Positions 16,543 through 26,643 of a stretch of 64,000 nt of DNA are shown here, in pieces. This DNA is from Bradyrhizobium sp. WBAH42. GTDB taxonomy: Bacteria; Pseudomonadota; Alphaproteobacteria; Rhizobiales; Xanthobacteraceae. A model generated the notes under the pieces. That model saw nothing but the letters and a program-made list of their open reading frames with translations. It did no database searches and was not told the origin of the DNA. How positions within the stretch are numbered: the stretch's first letter is position 1; the number at the start of each line of letters is the position of its first letter. The DNA is taken from NCBI RefSeq assembly GCF_024585265.1, contig NZ_CP036533.1, positions 1,116,001 through 1,180,000 of the forward strand. Direction: 5' to 3'. The position numbers and the translations under genes were made by a program.

Positions 16543-17427
16543 ATGACCGCTGAGATCATCGATGGAAAAGTCATTGCGGCAGAACTCCGTGGCCGCGTCA
16601 CTGAGGAGGTCGCCCGCGTCAAGCGCGAGCACAACCTGGTGCCGGGCCTTGCAGTGGTCCTGGTCGGCAATGACCCCGCCAGCGAGGTCTATGTCCGCTC
16701 AAAACACACCCAGACTCAGGCCGCGGGCATGGCCTCGTTCGAGCACAAGCTGCCGGCCGACGTCTCGCAGGCAGATCTGCTGGCGCTGGTCGCAAAGCTC
16801 AACCGCGATCCCGCCGTGCACGGCATTCTCGTGCAATTGCCGTTGCCGAAGGGATTGAACACCGAGGCCGTCATCAACGCCATCGATCCCGGCAAGGACG
16901 TCGACGGGCTGCATCCGAACAATGCTGGCCGGCTCGCCGGCGGCTTCGATGCGCTGTCCCCCTGCACGCCGCTCGGCTGCATTATCTTGACCAAGAGCGT
17001 GCATGCCTCGCTGGAGGGCATGAACGCGATCGTCATCGGCCGCTCGAACCTGGTCGGCCGCCCGCTCGTGCAATTGCTGCTGAACGAGAACGCCACGGTA
17101 ACGATCGCGCATTCGCGCTCGCGCGATCTGCCCGGCCTCGTGAGGAAAGCGGACCTCGTCTATGCCGCGGTTGGAAGACCAGAGATGGTGCGCGGCGACT
17201 GGCTGAAGCCGGGCGCGACCGTGATCGATGTCGGCATCAACCGCATTCCGAAGGAGGACGGCAAGACGCGCCTCGTCGGCGACGTCGCCTATCAGGAAGC
17301 GCTTGCCGTTGCCGGCGCGATCACGCCGGTGCCGGGCGGCGTCGGCCAGATGACGGTGGCGTGCCTCCTGGTGAACACGCTGCGCGCGGCGTGCGCCATC
17401 GCAGGGCTGCCGAAGCCGGCGGTGTAA
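16543..17427 (+). CDS. folD: Bifunctional methylenetetrahydrofolate dehydrogenase/cyclohydrolase
   Basis: 294 residues. FolD interconverts 5,10-methylene-, methenyl- and 10-formyl-tetrahydrofolate in the cytosol, using NADP. Seen here are [17 protein letters not shown] (catalytic Tyr and Lys region), [34 protein letters not shown] and the Rossmann motif [16 protein letters not shown]. The end, [15 protein letters not shown], is a FolD signature. The ATG at 16543 with GAGGGA upstream was chosen over an upstream frame start at 16507 that lies inside the preceding gene. Third gene of the YggT-DUF167-FolD group. Confidence 0.97.
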   Translation: MTAEIIDGKVIAAELRGRVTEEVARVKREHNLVPGLAVVLVGNDPASEVYVRSKHTQTQAAGMASFEHKLPADVSQADLLALVAKLNRDPAVHGILVQLPLPKGLNTEAVINAIDPGKDVDGLHPNNAGRLAGGFDALSPCTPLGCIILTKSVHASLEGMNAIVIGRSNLVGRPLVQLLLNENATVTIAHSRSRDLPGLVRKADLVYAAVGRPEMVRGDWLKPGATVIDVGINRIPKEDGKTRLVGDVAYQEALAVAGAITPVPGGVGQMTVACLLVNTLRAACAIAGLPKPAV

Positions 17428-17432
17428 GCAAG

Positions 17433-17562
17433 CTCTCGCGTCCCGGACGCGGCGCGGCATAAAGTGACGCGACGCTGAGCCGGGACCCATGGCGCCGCTG
17501 TGCTGGGCCCCGGCTCAGCAGCGCATCGTTTCACGCTGCGCTGCGTCCGGGGCACGGAAGCC
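17433..17562. repeat. Palindromic repeat in the folD-ppa convergent gap
   Basis: Arms GTCCCGGACGC(GGCG) and GCTGCGTCCGGGGC, with an inner pair GACGCTGAGCCGGGACCC / GGGCCCCGGCTCAGCAGCG, form a cruciform between the convergent folD and ppa genes. It may assist termination on both strands. Confidence 0.6.
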
Positions 17563-18098
17563 TAGCCCTTCTTCTTCTTCTCGCGCTCGATGCCTTCTTG
17601 GATCAGCTTGTGCGCCTCCTCCGGGCCGCCCCAGCGCAGGATCTTCACCCACTTGCCCTTCTCGAGATCCTTGTAGTGCTCGAAGAAGTGCTGGATCTGC
17701 TGCAGCGTGATGTCGGGCAGGTCGGAGTACGATTTCACCTTGTCGTAGCGCTGCGTCAGCTTGGACGACGGCACCGCCAGGATCTTCTCGTCGCCGCCGG
17801 CTTCGTCTTCCATGAACAGCACCCCGACCGGGCGCACGCTCATGACGGCGCCGGGGATGATGGCGCGGGTGTTGATGATCAGCACGTCGCAAGGGTCGCC
17901 GTCATCCGACAACGTGTGCGGGATGAAGCCGTAATTACCGGGGTAACGCATCGGCGTGTAGAGGAAGCGGTCGACCACCAGCGTGCCGGCCTCCTTGTCC
18001 ATCTCGTACTTGATCGGTTCGCCGCCCACGGGGACCTCGATGATGACGTTGACATCGTGGGGGACGTTTTTTCCGATCGAGACCGCATCGATACGCAT
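17562..18098 (-). CDS. ppa: Inorganic pyrophosphatase
   Basis: 178 residues, the standard length of the soluble family I enzyme, which hydrolyses PPi to two phosphates with Mg. Motifs: [26 protein letters not shown], the metal-binding signature [10 protein letters not shown] (D-x-D-P-x-D) and [13 protein letters not shown]-like region [10 protein letters not shown]. The short Lys-rich tail is EREKKKKG. The ATG follows GGAGCCTTGA, a good ribosome site. It is convergent with folD and shares a palindromic spacer. Confidence 0.96.
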   Translation of the reverse strand: MRIDAVSIGKNVPHDVNVIIEVPVGGEPIKYEMDKEAGTLVVDRFLYTPMRYPGNYGFIPHTLSDDGDPCDVLIINTRAIIPGAVMSVRPVGVLFMEDEAGGDEKILAVPSSKLTQRYDKVKSYSDLPDITLQQIQHFFEHYKDLEKGKWVKILRWGGPEEAHKLIQEGIEREKKKKG

Positions 18099-18277
18099 TC
18101 AAGGCTCCGTTGTTGCCGAGGATAAATCGCGCCCGGCAGCGATTTTGGCGCTGTCATACGCGGGCTTGGCCCGCTGATCCATCGCGTTTTTGTGAAATAA
18201 TGAATCCGGCGATCACCGGCTCGAGCGGCCGGCGGTATCGACGGATGGGAACGCTGCCCGATTAGGGTTTCAGCAGC

Positions 18278-18787
18278 TCAATTGGTCCAAGCGAAGGCAA
18301 CCTTGTCGAGCGCCTTCGGCCCGAACCGCTCCGACGAGCGTGCCACCATGCGGCCACCCAAGGCCCGGTAGAACTCGGTGGCGGGGTCGTTGTCCGAGAG
18401 CGCCCACACCACCATGCTCTTCAGGCCGCTCTGCATGAGGTCGCGGCGGGCGGCGGCGAACAGGCGGCGGCCGAAGCCGAGGCCCTGAAATTCGGGCCGC
18501 AGATACAGCTCGTAGATCTCGCCGTCGAAATGCAGGCTGCGGGCCCGGTTGCGACCGTAATTGGCGTAGCCTGCGATCTTGTCGCCGAACACCAGCACGC
18601 TGACGCGGCTGCCTTTGCGGATCGCGCTGTCCCACCACTGCGGACCGCGGCGGTTGATCAGCTTCTCCAGCTCGGCCCCGGGAATGATGCCCTGATAGGC
18701 CGAACGCCAGGCTTCGTCATGGGTCGACGCCACCGCAGTTGCATCTGCGGCTTTGGCCGGCCGGACCTCGATCAGGGTTGTGCTCAT
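18278..18787 (-). CDS. GNAT-family N-acetyltransferase
   Basis: 169 residues from the ATG at 18787. The frame can extend to 18823, but the N-terminus then loses the family pattern. Acetyl-CoA-binding motif A is EIYELYLRPEFQGLGFGRRLF (the R/Q-x-x-G-x-G/A pyrophosphate loop), followed by WALSDNDPATEFYRALGGRM (motif B, with the usual FYxxxGG). The N-terminal segment HDEAWRSAYQGIIPGAEL is common in GNATs of the YjdJ/acetyl-spermidine-like group. Substrate is unknown. Cytosolic, monocistronic. No strong ribosome site is visible, so the start is less sure. Confidence 0.85.
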   Translation of the reverse strand: MSTTLIEVRPAKAADATAVASTHDEAWRSAYQGIIPGAELEKLINRRGPQWWDSAIRKGSRVSVLVFGDKIAGYANYGRNRARSLHFDGEIYELYLRPEFQGLGFGRRLFAAARRDLMQSGLKSMVVWALSDNDPATEFYRALGGRMVARSSERFGPKALDKVAFAWTN

Positions 18788-19053
18788 GGACGCGATCAAA
18801 CCAAGTCGCCGCGTCGGCGGCAAGACCTATCGTTAATTATCGGTTAACCTGTGGACTTTCTGCATCAGTATTTCGGCCATGTTGTGCCGAAAGAGGACAA
18901 GCCGCCATGTCAAACGCCAACCGCAGGGCCGGCGTCGGTGCAAAACTACGTCGCGGCAACGAGGGGACGGCAATGGCACCGCAGAAAGTCGGCCGATAAT
19001 GATTCGTTCCTACTAATCTGGCTGTCGCTGTTCGCGTTCGCTCTCGGCAATTC

Positions 19054-19953
19054 ATGCGGCTCCTCAACATCATCGCGCTCCTGCCTCTGCTGGCTTTGCT
19101 GACTGCGCCGCCTCTGTGTGCGCAGGTCAGGTTTGGTCCATCGGGAGAGGAGGGCGCGCCGTTGCGTCGGGAGGACTGGCGCGTGCCCACGCCGGATACC
19201 GACCTTGCCGCGCATGCCGTGCTGTTTCGCCCCTCCGGCCCAGGTCCGTTCCGGCTCGCGGTGATCGCCCACGCCTCGACGCAGAACACGTTGCGTCGGG
19301 CGCAAATGCCGCAGCCGGAATATCGTCCGCTTGCCGCCTATCTCGTCGCGCGCGGCTTTGCCGTGCTGGTGCCGGAGCGGCCCGGCCATGGTGCAACCGG
19401 CGGCCGCTACCTCGAGGATCAGGGCGGCTGCGACGAAGCCGATTACGCACGCTCGGGCCGCGCAACGGCCGACGCAATCTCGCGGGCGCTGGTTCATCTG
19501 CAAAAGCAGGACTTCATCCGCAAGGACGGCGCGATCGTGATCGGCCATTCCGCCGGCGGATGGGGTGCGCTGGCGCTCGCCAATGCCGATCCGAAGGTGA
19601 TTTCCGCCATCACGGTGTTTGCTCCGGGACGCGGCGGCCATGCCAATGATGAGCCGAACAGAATCTGCGCGCCGCATACGCTGCTCGCCGCGGCAGCGGA
19701 GTTCGGCAAGACCGCCCGCATTCCCGTCACCTGGCTTGTTGCGCGCAATGACAGCTATTTTGCGCCTGCATTCTCGCACAAACTCGTCGATGCGTTTCGC
19801 GGCACTGGCGGCAAGGCCGAGTTTCGCCCGCTGCCGGCCGTCGGCAGCGAAGGCCATTGGCTGATCGAAACCGAAGCCGGCGTCAAAGCCGCCGGCAGCG
19901 AGCTCGCGCGCGTGCTGAACCCGCCCAAGCCTGTGGCGACCAAGAAGCCATGA
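19054..19953 (+). CDS. Secreted alpha/beta hydrolase (dienelactone-hydrolase-like)
   Basis: 299 residues. Signal peptide MRLLNIIALLPLLALLTAPPLCAQ, so the enzyme should be periplasmic. The fold has FRLAVIAHAST (oxyanion strand), VLVPERPGHGATGG, the nucleophile elbow VIGHSAGGWGAL and a C-terminal region SEGHWLIE with the probable catalytic His. The Asp is probably in VARNDSYF. Length and motifs match the dienelactone hydrolase/acyl-aminoacyl-peptidase-like group; the substrate is unknown. Its TGA overlaps the ATG of the DUF2269 gene (ATGA), which indicates coupled translation. Confidence 0.82.
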   Translation: MRLLNIIALLPLLALLTAPPLCAQVRFGPSGEEGAPLRREDWRVPTPDTDLAAHAVLFRPSGPGPFRLAVIAHASTQNTLRRAQMPQPEYRPLAAYLVARGFAVLVPERPGHGATGGRYLEDQGGCDEADYARSGRATADAISRALVHLQKQDFIRKDGAIVIGHSAGGWGALALANADPKVISAITVFAPGRGGHANDEPNRICAPHTLLAAAAEFGKTARIPVTWLVARNDSYFAPAFSHKLVDAFRGTGGKAEFRPLPAVGSEGHWLIETEAGVKAAGSELARVLNPPKPVATKKP

Positions 19954-20417
19954 CGCTGTATTTCCTGGTCAAATTTGTTCACGTGCTCGGCGCCATCGTC
20001 ATTCTCGGCACCGGGACCGGCATCGCCTTCTTCATGCTGATGGCGCATCGCACGCAGGATCCGGAGTTCATCGCCCGCACCGCTTCGGTCGTCGTCATCG
20101 CGGACGCGATCTTCACGCTGTCGGCCGTGATCCTCCAGCCGATCAGCGGCGGCGTGCTGATGATGCTGTCGGCGACGTCGATCGCGGAGCGCTGGCTGCT
20201 GGCCTCACTCGCGCTCTATGCGATTGCCGGGTTGTTCTGGGTGCCGGTGGTGTTCATGCAGATCGAGATGCGCGACCTCGCGCGCAAGGCTGCTGCGCAG
20301 CGCAGTGCGCTGCCACAGCGCTATTTCGTGCTGTTCCGCCGCTGGTTCGCGTTCGGCTTCCCCGGCTTCGGCGCGACCGTGCTGATCCTGTGGCTGATGA
20401 TCGCGAAACCGTTTTGA
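19950..20417 (+). CDS. DUF2269-family integral membrane protein
   Basis: 155 residues with four hydrophobic helices (about 4-28, 47-68, 82-105, 130-152). The start LYFLVKFVHVLGAIVILGTGTGIAFFM, with its membrane His, is the DUF2269 signature. The function is unknown. The conserved His residue resembles those in small haem- or quinone-associated membrane proteins, but I see no second pair that proves haem binding. The ATG overlaps the stop of the preceding hydrolase by four bases, and the next gene starts eight bases after its stop. Confidence 0.82.
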   Translation: MTLYFLVKFVHVLGAIVILGTGTGIAFFMLMAHRTQDPEFIARTASVVVIADAIFTLSAVILQPISGGVLMMLSATSIAERWLLASLALYAIAGLFWVPVVFMQIEMRDLARKAAAQRSALPQRYFVLFRRWFAFGFPGFGATVLILWLMIAKPF

Positions 20418-20425
20418 GACACGTG

Positions 20426-21745
20426 ATGAACCAGCGCACCATTCTCGTGCTCGGCGCCTCCGGCCTGATCGGCCGCTTCGTCACCGACGATCTGCGCACG
20501 CGGGGCTTTCGCGTCGTCGGCGTGGCGCGGAGCCTGTCGCCGGCGCAGAGGATGAGCGCGCTGGACATCGAGCTGCCGATCCTCATCCTCGACGCGGCCG
20601 CGCTGATGCGTTTCCTCAGCGAGCATGCGGTGGACGTCGTCGTGAACTGCCTCGGCGTGCTCCAGGATGGCCCCGGCAGCAACACGAGCGCGGTGCATCG
20701 CGATTTCGTCGCGCGGCTGCTTCAGGCGATCGGCGGCTGCGGCCGCGCAATCCGACTGGTGCACATCTCGATCCCCGGCGCCGCGGAGGCGGATCGCACC
20801 GCCTTCGCCACGACCAAGCGCGAGGCCGAGCGCCTGATCGGGGCTAGCGGCATTCCCCACGCCATCCTGCGGCCCGGCTTCGTGGTCGCACCCCCAGCCT
20901 ATGGCGGCAGCGCCATGCTCCGCACGCTTGCTGCCTTTCCGATCGATTTGCCGGCCAAGGAAATGGCAACGCCATTCCAGCCCGTGGCGATCGAGGATAT
21001 TTCGGTGACCATCGCCTGGCTCGCGGCATGCGACATCGACGGTGCCTCGTTAAGGGCGGTGAGCTGGGACCTGATGGCGGCCGAACCGGTCACCATGGCC
21101 GGCGTCATCAAGCCGTTTCGCCTTGCATTCGGCACGGCCGGCTGGCCGCGCATCGCGATGCCGCGCCTCATGCTCGATCTCGGCGCGAAACTCGGTGATA
21201 TCGCCAGCCATCTCGGCTGGATGCCGCCGATGCGCTCCACCGCCATTGCCGAGCTCCGTCGCGGCGTGACAGGCGATCCGTCAGCGTGGATCGCCGCGAC
21301 GGGCATCGCGCCGAAGACGCTGCCTGAGACGATCGGACGCCATCCTGCCAGCATCCAGGACAAATGGTTCGCGCGCCTGTTCCTGGTCAAGGCGCTGATC
21401 TTCGCAAGCCTGGTCGCGTTCTGGGTCGTCTCCGGTTTCATCGCCTTGTTCGTGTCCTATCCTGCCGCCGCCGGCATCTTGAGCGCGCACAATTTTCCGC
21501 CCGCGCTGGTCGATCCCATCACCATCGGAACCAGCCTGATGGACATGAGCATCGGCGTATTGATCGCCTTCCGCCGCACCGCGGCGGTCGGGCTCGTCAC
21601 GGGAATCGTCGCCTCGCTCGGGTATATGGTGGGCGCGGCGATCCTGACGCCCGACCTGTGGATCGAACCGCTCGGCGCGCTGGTGAAAACCGGGCCGGCG
21701 ATCGTGCTGATGCTCGTTGCGTTGCTCATCCTGGATAATCGATAG
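20426..21745 (+). CDS. SDR/epimerase fused to a DoxX-like membrane domain
   Basis: 439 residues. Residues about 4-250 form an extended NAD(P)-binding domain: ILVLGASGLIGRFVTDDLR, then VVNCLGVLQDG, and ATTKREAERLIGASGIPHAILRPG, the atypical-SDR pattern of NmrA and complex I 39-kDa-like proteins. Residues about 305-437 have four hydrophobic helices, with KALIFASLVAFWVVSGFIAL, matching the DoxX-like family. Fusions of this type are known and functionally uncharacterised. Coupling of a cytosolic nucleotide-binding domain to a membrane redox module is an inference. The start at 20426 was preferred to 20390, which overlaps the DUF2269 gene. Confidence 0.85.
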   Translation: MNQRTILVLGASGLIGRFVTDDLRTRGFRVVGVARSLSPAQRMSALDIELPILILDAAALMRFLSEHAVDVVVNCLGVLQDGPGSNTSAVHRDFVARLLQAIGGCGRAIRLVHISIPGAAEADRTAFATTKREAERLIGASGIPHAILRPGFVVAPPAYGGSAMLRTLAAFPIDLPAKEMATPFQPVAIEDISVTIAWLAACDIDGASLRAVSWDLMAAEPVTMAGVIKPFRLAFGTAGWPRIAMPRLMLDLGAKLGDIASHLGWMPPMRSTAIAELRRGVTGDPSAWIAATGIAPKTLPETIGRHPASIQDKWFARLFLVKALIFASLVAFWVVSGFIALFVSYPAAAGILSAHNFPPALVDPITIGTSLMDMSIGVLIAFRRTAAVGLVTGIVASLGYMVGAAILTPDLWIEPLGALVKTGPAIVLMLVALLILDNR

Positions 21746-21805
21746 CGTTTTCGAGCGAAGTGGATTCCGGTTCGCATGAAGAAAACGCGTCAAAAAGAGA
21801 GTCTG

Positions 21806-22213
21806 ATGCCAAAATGGCCCGACGATGACGTTATCCTGTTCGACGGCATCTGCATCTTCTGCTCACGCTGGGTACGCTTCGTCGCCAAGCGCGATGAGGC
21901 GAGGCGCTTTCGCTTCACGCCGATCCAGTCGGACTATGGGGCGCGGCTGGCACGCACGTTCGGTATCGACCCCGATGATCCCGATACCAATGCGGTGATC
22001 CATGGCGGCGAAGTGTTCATGAAGTCGGATGCTGCGCTGACGGTGCTGTCGCAGCTCCCCGGCTGGGGCTGGGTGCGTGGGCTGTTCGCCGTGCCGAAGC
22101 CGCTGCGGGACCTCGTGTACAGCCTCGTCGCGCACAACCGCTATCGCATCTTCGGCAAGTACGATGCCTGCTTCGTGCCCGACGCGGATTTGCGGGCGCG
22201 GGTGATCGAATAA
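21806..22213 (+). CDS. DCC-family thiol-disulfide oxidoreductase (DUF393)
   Basis: 135 residues from the ATG at 21806, which follows AAGAGAG; an upstream ATG at 21776 has no ribosome site. The hallmark DGICIFCSRWVRFV near the start is the family DGxCxxC, a thioredoxin-like CxxC active site. DAALTVLSQLPGWGWV and RYRIFGKYDACFVPDADLRARVI match the C-terminal family signature, which includes a further Cys. It is probably cytosolic or membrane-attached. It lies 60 bases after the SDR-DoxX gene; DoxX and DCC proteins co-occur in many genomes, so a shared redox task is likely. Confidence 0.88.
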   Translation: MPKWPDDDVILFDGICIFCSRWVRFVAKRDEARRFRFTPIQSDYGARLARTFGIDPDDPDTNAVIHGGEVFMKSDAALTVLSQLPGWGWVRGLFAVPKPLRDLVYSLVAHNRYRIFGKYDACFVPDADLRARVIE

Positions 22214-22215
22214 TT

Positions 22216-22295
22216 CGTCATTGCGAGCGCAGCGAAGCAATCCAGAATCTCTCCGCGGTGGCAGTCTGGATTGCTTCGCTACGCTCGCAATGACG
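22216..22295. repeat. Dispersed palindromic repeat, CGTCATTGCGAG family (copy 2)
   Basis: Arms CGTCATTGCGAGCGCAGCG and CGCTACGCTCGCAATGACG flank inner words GAAGCAATCCAG and CTGGATTGCTTC. It fills the space between the DCC gene and the convergent amine oxidase gene. Confidence 0.85.
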
Positions 22296-22306
22296 GAAGT
22301 GTGGAG

Positions 22307-23554
22307 CTACGACGTTCCCAGAGTCGCGAGCACTTCCCCCGCCGCTCGCTCGCCACTGTCCCGCGCGCCATGCGCCGTCGTGAAGAACGTTGGGGACGTC
22401 GCTTCCCCCGCAAAAAATAATCGCCCATCCACCGGCGCGGCCAGCACAGCGCGATCTCCGGCATGCCCCGGCAGCGCATGCGAATACGACCCCCGCGCAA
22501 AGGGATCGCGAGCCCAGCGGGACTCGCAGAGCGGCTTCAGCTTGGGCCTGATATCGTTGCCGAGGAAACCCGCGATCTCGTTGATAGCTTGCGCGGCGAT
22601 GGCGCCGTCACCGGCATCTTCCAGCTCGCGGGCAAAGCTGCCGCCGAAAAAGCCCTCGATGCAGGGCTGGCCGAACGGGCGGATGTGGTAGGTGCCCATG
22701 TCGGTGCGCATGGTGGCGCCGCGCAGGTTGCCCTCCTTCGGGAAAGCCTCGGCGTCGTCGAGCCCCAGTGTCACCTTGTCGTCGACGCCGAGCGGCAGGC
22801 CGGCCGCTGCGTTCACCTTTGCGGGGAGCGGCGGTGAGAAGCGGATCGCTTCATCGGCGATCAGATTGGTCGGCACGGTGACGATCACCTTGTCCGCGGT
22901 CAGCGTGCCCCGGGACGTCTCGATGCGGATGTGCTTGTCCGAGTGATCGATCAGCGTGACGTTGCAGTTCAGCGCCACCGGGCAGGGCGCACCATAAGCC
23001 GCAATCAGCGCGCCGTAGCCGCGGCGAACGCGCCAATTGAAGTTCGTATCCTCATAAGCGTCCCAGTCCAGCGTCGACATATCCTTCAGCTCGCAGCCGT
23101 TGATATAGGTCGAGATCGCGTCGATCATCGGATTCCAGCGATTGCCAGGCTCCAAATGCGAGCTCGTGGGCTCGTCCTTGCCCGTTTGCGCGGCCTTCCA
23201 CACGCGCTGGTAAAAGGCGTCCATCGCACGCATGAAATCGTCGCGCTCGCTTTCCGGAAAGGCGTTGCCATAGGCGCGCTCGCGCCAGGGCGGCAGGTCC
23301 TTGTTCAGCTCGAAACCGAGCTGTCGCGCGATCGGCACGAAGGAGTTCTTGTCCGCCGAATGCAGCCAGCCGCAGCCGACGTCGAAGGTCACCTCGGGCG
23401 AGGCTTGCACCGTCCAGGCCCGGCCGCCGAGCCGGTCACGGGCCTCCAGCACGATGACGGAGAGGCCGGAGCCGTGCAACGCATGGGCTGCGCCGAGACC
23501 GGCGGCACCAGCGCCGATGATCGCAACGTCGACGGAGGAGGGGAGAGAGGTCAT
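22307..23554 (-). CDS. Flavin-dependent amine oxidase family protein
   Basis: 415 residues. The FAD-binding dinucleotide fold is at the start (VAIIGAGAAGLGAAHALHGSG, then VLEARDRLGGRAWT). The C-terminal FAD motif is RLFFAGEATSPTFFTTAHGA. The middle region (GCGWLHSADKNSFVPIARQLG and KVIVTVPTNLIADEAIRF) matches monoamine/polyamine oxidases. It should oxidise a primary or secondary amine to an imine, releasing H2O2; the substrate is unknown. There is no signal peptide. It is convergent with the DCC gene across repeat copy 2. Length is a little shorter than typical amine oxidases (about 440-460) but both FAD motifs are present. Confidence 0.88.
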   Translation of the reverse strand: MTSLPSSVDVAIIGAGAAGLGAAHALHGSGLSVIVLEARDRLGGRAWTVQASPEVTFDVGCGWLHSADKNSFVPIARQLGFELNKDLPPWRERAYGNAFPESERDDFMRAMDAFYQRVWKAAQTGKDEPTSSHLEPGNRWNPMIDAISTYINGCELKDMSTLDWDAYEDTNFNWRVRRGYGALIAAYGAPCPVALNCNVTLIDHSDKHIRIETSRGTLTADKVIVTVPTNLIADEAIRFSPPLPAKVNAAAGLPLGVDDKVTLGLDDAEAFPKEGNLRGATMRTDMGTYHIRPFGQPCIEGFFGGSFARELEDAGDGAIAAQAINEIAGFLGNDIRPKLKPLCESRWARDPFARGSYSHALPGHAGDRAVLAAPVDGRLFFAGEATSPTFFTTAHGARDSGERAAGEVLATLGTS

Positions 23555-23604
23555 GGACGGGCTCTAGCACGTTCGCCGGGTGTGCTGAAGCCGCCACAAG
23601 TCGG

Positions 23605-23710
23605 CTGTCATCACCCGCGCAGGCGGGTGATCCAGTATTCCAGAGGCAGTCGTTATAGAGCCGAGAAGCCGCGGCGTACTGGATGCCCCGGTCAAGCCGG
23701 GGCATGACAG
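23605..23710. repeat. Dispersed palindromic repeat, CTGTCAT-CCAGTA type (copy 1)
   Basis: Arms CTGTCATCACCCGCGCAGGC and GGTCAAGCCGGGGCATGACAG surround GTGATCCAGTATTCC and GCGTACTGGATGCC. Relatives occur at 34274-34378 and 36811-36982. Confidence 0.8.
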
Positions 23711-24076
23711 TCGTTGGGTTTCGTAGGATGGGCAAAGGCGCCCTTGCGCCGTGCCCACCATTGCCTATGGGGATCTCGATTGGTGGGCACGCTTGCGCTT
23801 TGCCCACCCTGTACCCTTGTGGGGTTCGTGGCGGCCTTCGGATGTAGACTGGCCGTCCGGGCCGATCCGCCGGGAGCAGCCTTGTCCACCTGTGCCTCGA
23901 GCACCGACGTAGGAACCGCGCCCCGGCGGAAGATGCTGTCCAGGATGCCGAAGGCACCGGCAAAGCCGGCGCGCAGCGTCCTGGACTGCATCGAGCACGG
24001 CGCTACCATATTGCCCTATAAGGACGTTCCCCTTGACCAAGGGTAGGAGGTCCTACGGCACTGAGGCGCGGCGGCC
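23711..24076. other. Gene-free gap with a GTGGGCA-type repeat upstream of the amine oxidase
   Basis: 23722-23815 is an inverted repeat with GATGGGCAAAGGCGCC and GGTGGGCACGC / CTTTGCCCACCCTG arms; a relative is at 44236-44328. From about 23816 to 24060 I see no gene with a convincing ribosome site or conserved sequence. A 105-codon minus-strand frame across it (ending at 23692) runs into the repeats and is not supported. Confidence 0.5.
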
Positions 24077-25903
<1,827 letters not shown>

Positions 25904-26067
25904 GAGTGAGCTTCTTTGCGGTCGAACAATGGGTTAAGCGCGATCTCGCCGGTCGGACCGGGACCTCTTCTCGAAACAACGCTGGAAGACTGGAAACGGG
26001 GCGCTTTGCGCCCAAAAAGGAAGCCCGGCCATCGGACCGGGCGCCCTGCGCGTTGCGGCGCAATATA

Positions 26068-26106
26068 TGCAAAAACGGCCAAAAAACAATGTGTTCTTTG
26101 GCCGTT
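26068..26106 (-). terminator. Rho-independent terminator of the lgt-like/radical SAM operon
   Basis: On the minus strand AACGGCCAAA (26097-26106) and its complement at 26074-26083 form a ten-pair stem with a 13-base loop. The transcript then reads TTTTTGC. It lies 35 bases after the stop of the last operon gene and 165 bases before typA begins, so it separates the two units. A second hairpin (GCCCGG/CCGGGC) is at 26025-26041. Confidence 0.75.
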
Positions 26107-26140
26107 GGTTGACTGAATTTTGTCCGGGAATCCCCGGGGC

Positions 26141-26425
26141 TTAGGGCTGGTTCGGGGGATCGGCGGGGGCCTTGCGCCCCTTGATCGCCGCCCAGATCAT
26201 GGCGACCCCGCCGATGCCGATGACTAGTCCCAAAAAGACCAGCGACGCGATGTCGGAGGGGATCTTGCCGTCCTCGACCACCGACATTCCGCCGAACAGC
26301 AGTGCGCAGAAGCCCGGTAGCAGCATGAAGATCCCGGCGATCGCCATCAGGGCGGTGAGGCAGCCGCCGCGCTGTTGCGGGGCCTGCGGAGGCACTGCCG
26401 GTGGGTTGAGACTGGAATCGCTCAT
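26141..26425 (-). CDS. Small two-helix membrane protein, paralogue of 26422-26643
   Basis: 94 residues. About 20 Pro/Gln-rich residues lead to RGGC (Cys22), then a first hydrophobic helix (about 22-46) and a second (about 62-82), with a charged tail (IKGRKAPADPPNQP). The segment CLTALMAIAGIFMLLPGFCALLF aligns by eye with the upstream protein's CATALMVMFGVILLLPGICALIF, so the pair arose by duplication. The ATG overlaps the TGA of the previous gene (ATGA). It is the last gene of the four-gene operon. Function is unknown. The conserved Cys directly before the helix invites a lipidation or thiol-modification hypothesis, but RGGC is not a canonical lipobox. Confidence 0.75.
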   Translation of the reverse strand: MSDSSLNPPAVPPQAPQQRGGCLTALMAIAGIFMLLPGFCALLFGGMSVVEDGKIPSDIASLVFLGLVIGIGGVAMIWAAIKGRKAPADPPNQP

Positions 26426-26643
26426 GATTTCTTTCTCGCGGCCCCAATCAGCAACACGCCGGCGAATGCCGCCAGTAGTGCAAGGACGAGGATGGGAATG
26501 AAACGGCTATCGACGTGGAACGACGAGTCGGCGACGAAAATCAAGGCGCAGATGCCCGGCAACAGCAGAATCACCCCGAACATCACCATGAGCGCGGTGG
26601 CGCATCCGCTTCGCGACGGTGGAGGTGACGACGTCTCGCTCAA
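26422..26643 (-). CDS. Small two-helix membrane protein, TTG start
   Basis: 73 residues. The TTG at 26643 overlaps the TGA of the radical SAM gene (CGTTGAGC), with GAGGAG eight bases upstream. No ATG or GTG in frame gives a sensible N-terminus. Layout: a short Ser/Pro-rich head, RSGC (Cys14), helix one (about 15-38), a polar loop (DSSFHVDSR), helix two (about 49-67) and a basic end RKKS. It is closely similar to the next gene, with Cys at the same place. The overlap with both neighbours shows translational coupling. It could be missed by automated callers because of its length and rare start. Confidence 0.72.
   Translation of the reverse strand: MSETSSPPPSRSGCATALMVMFGVILLLPGICALIFVADSSFHVDSRFIPILVLALLAAFAGVLLIGAARKKS

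Noticed and set aside
18907..18999. 30-codon rightward frame starting MSNANRRAGVG
   Set aside because: An ATG with a weak upstream GAGGAC exists, but there is no conserved pattern or clear function; too short to support without comparison.
23692..24009. 105-codon minus-strand frame upstream of the amine oxidase
   Set aside because: It ends inside two palindromic repeats and has no ribosome site, homology or coding signature I can identify.
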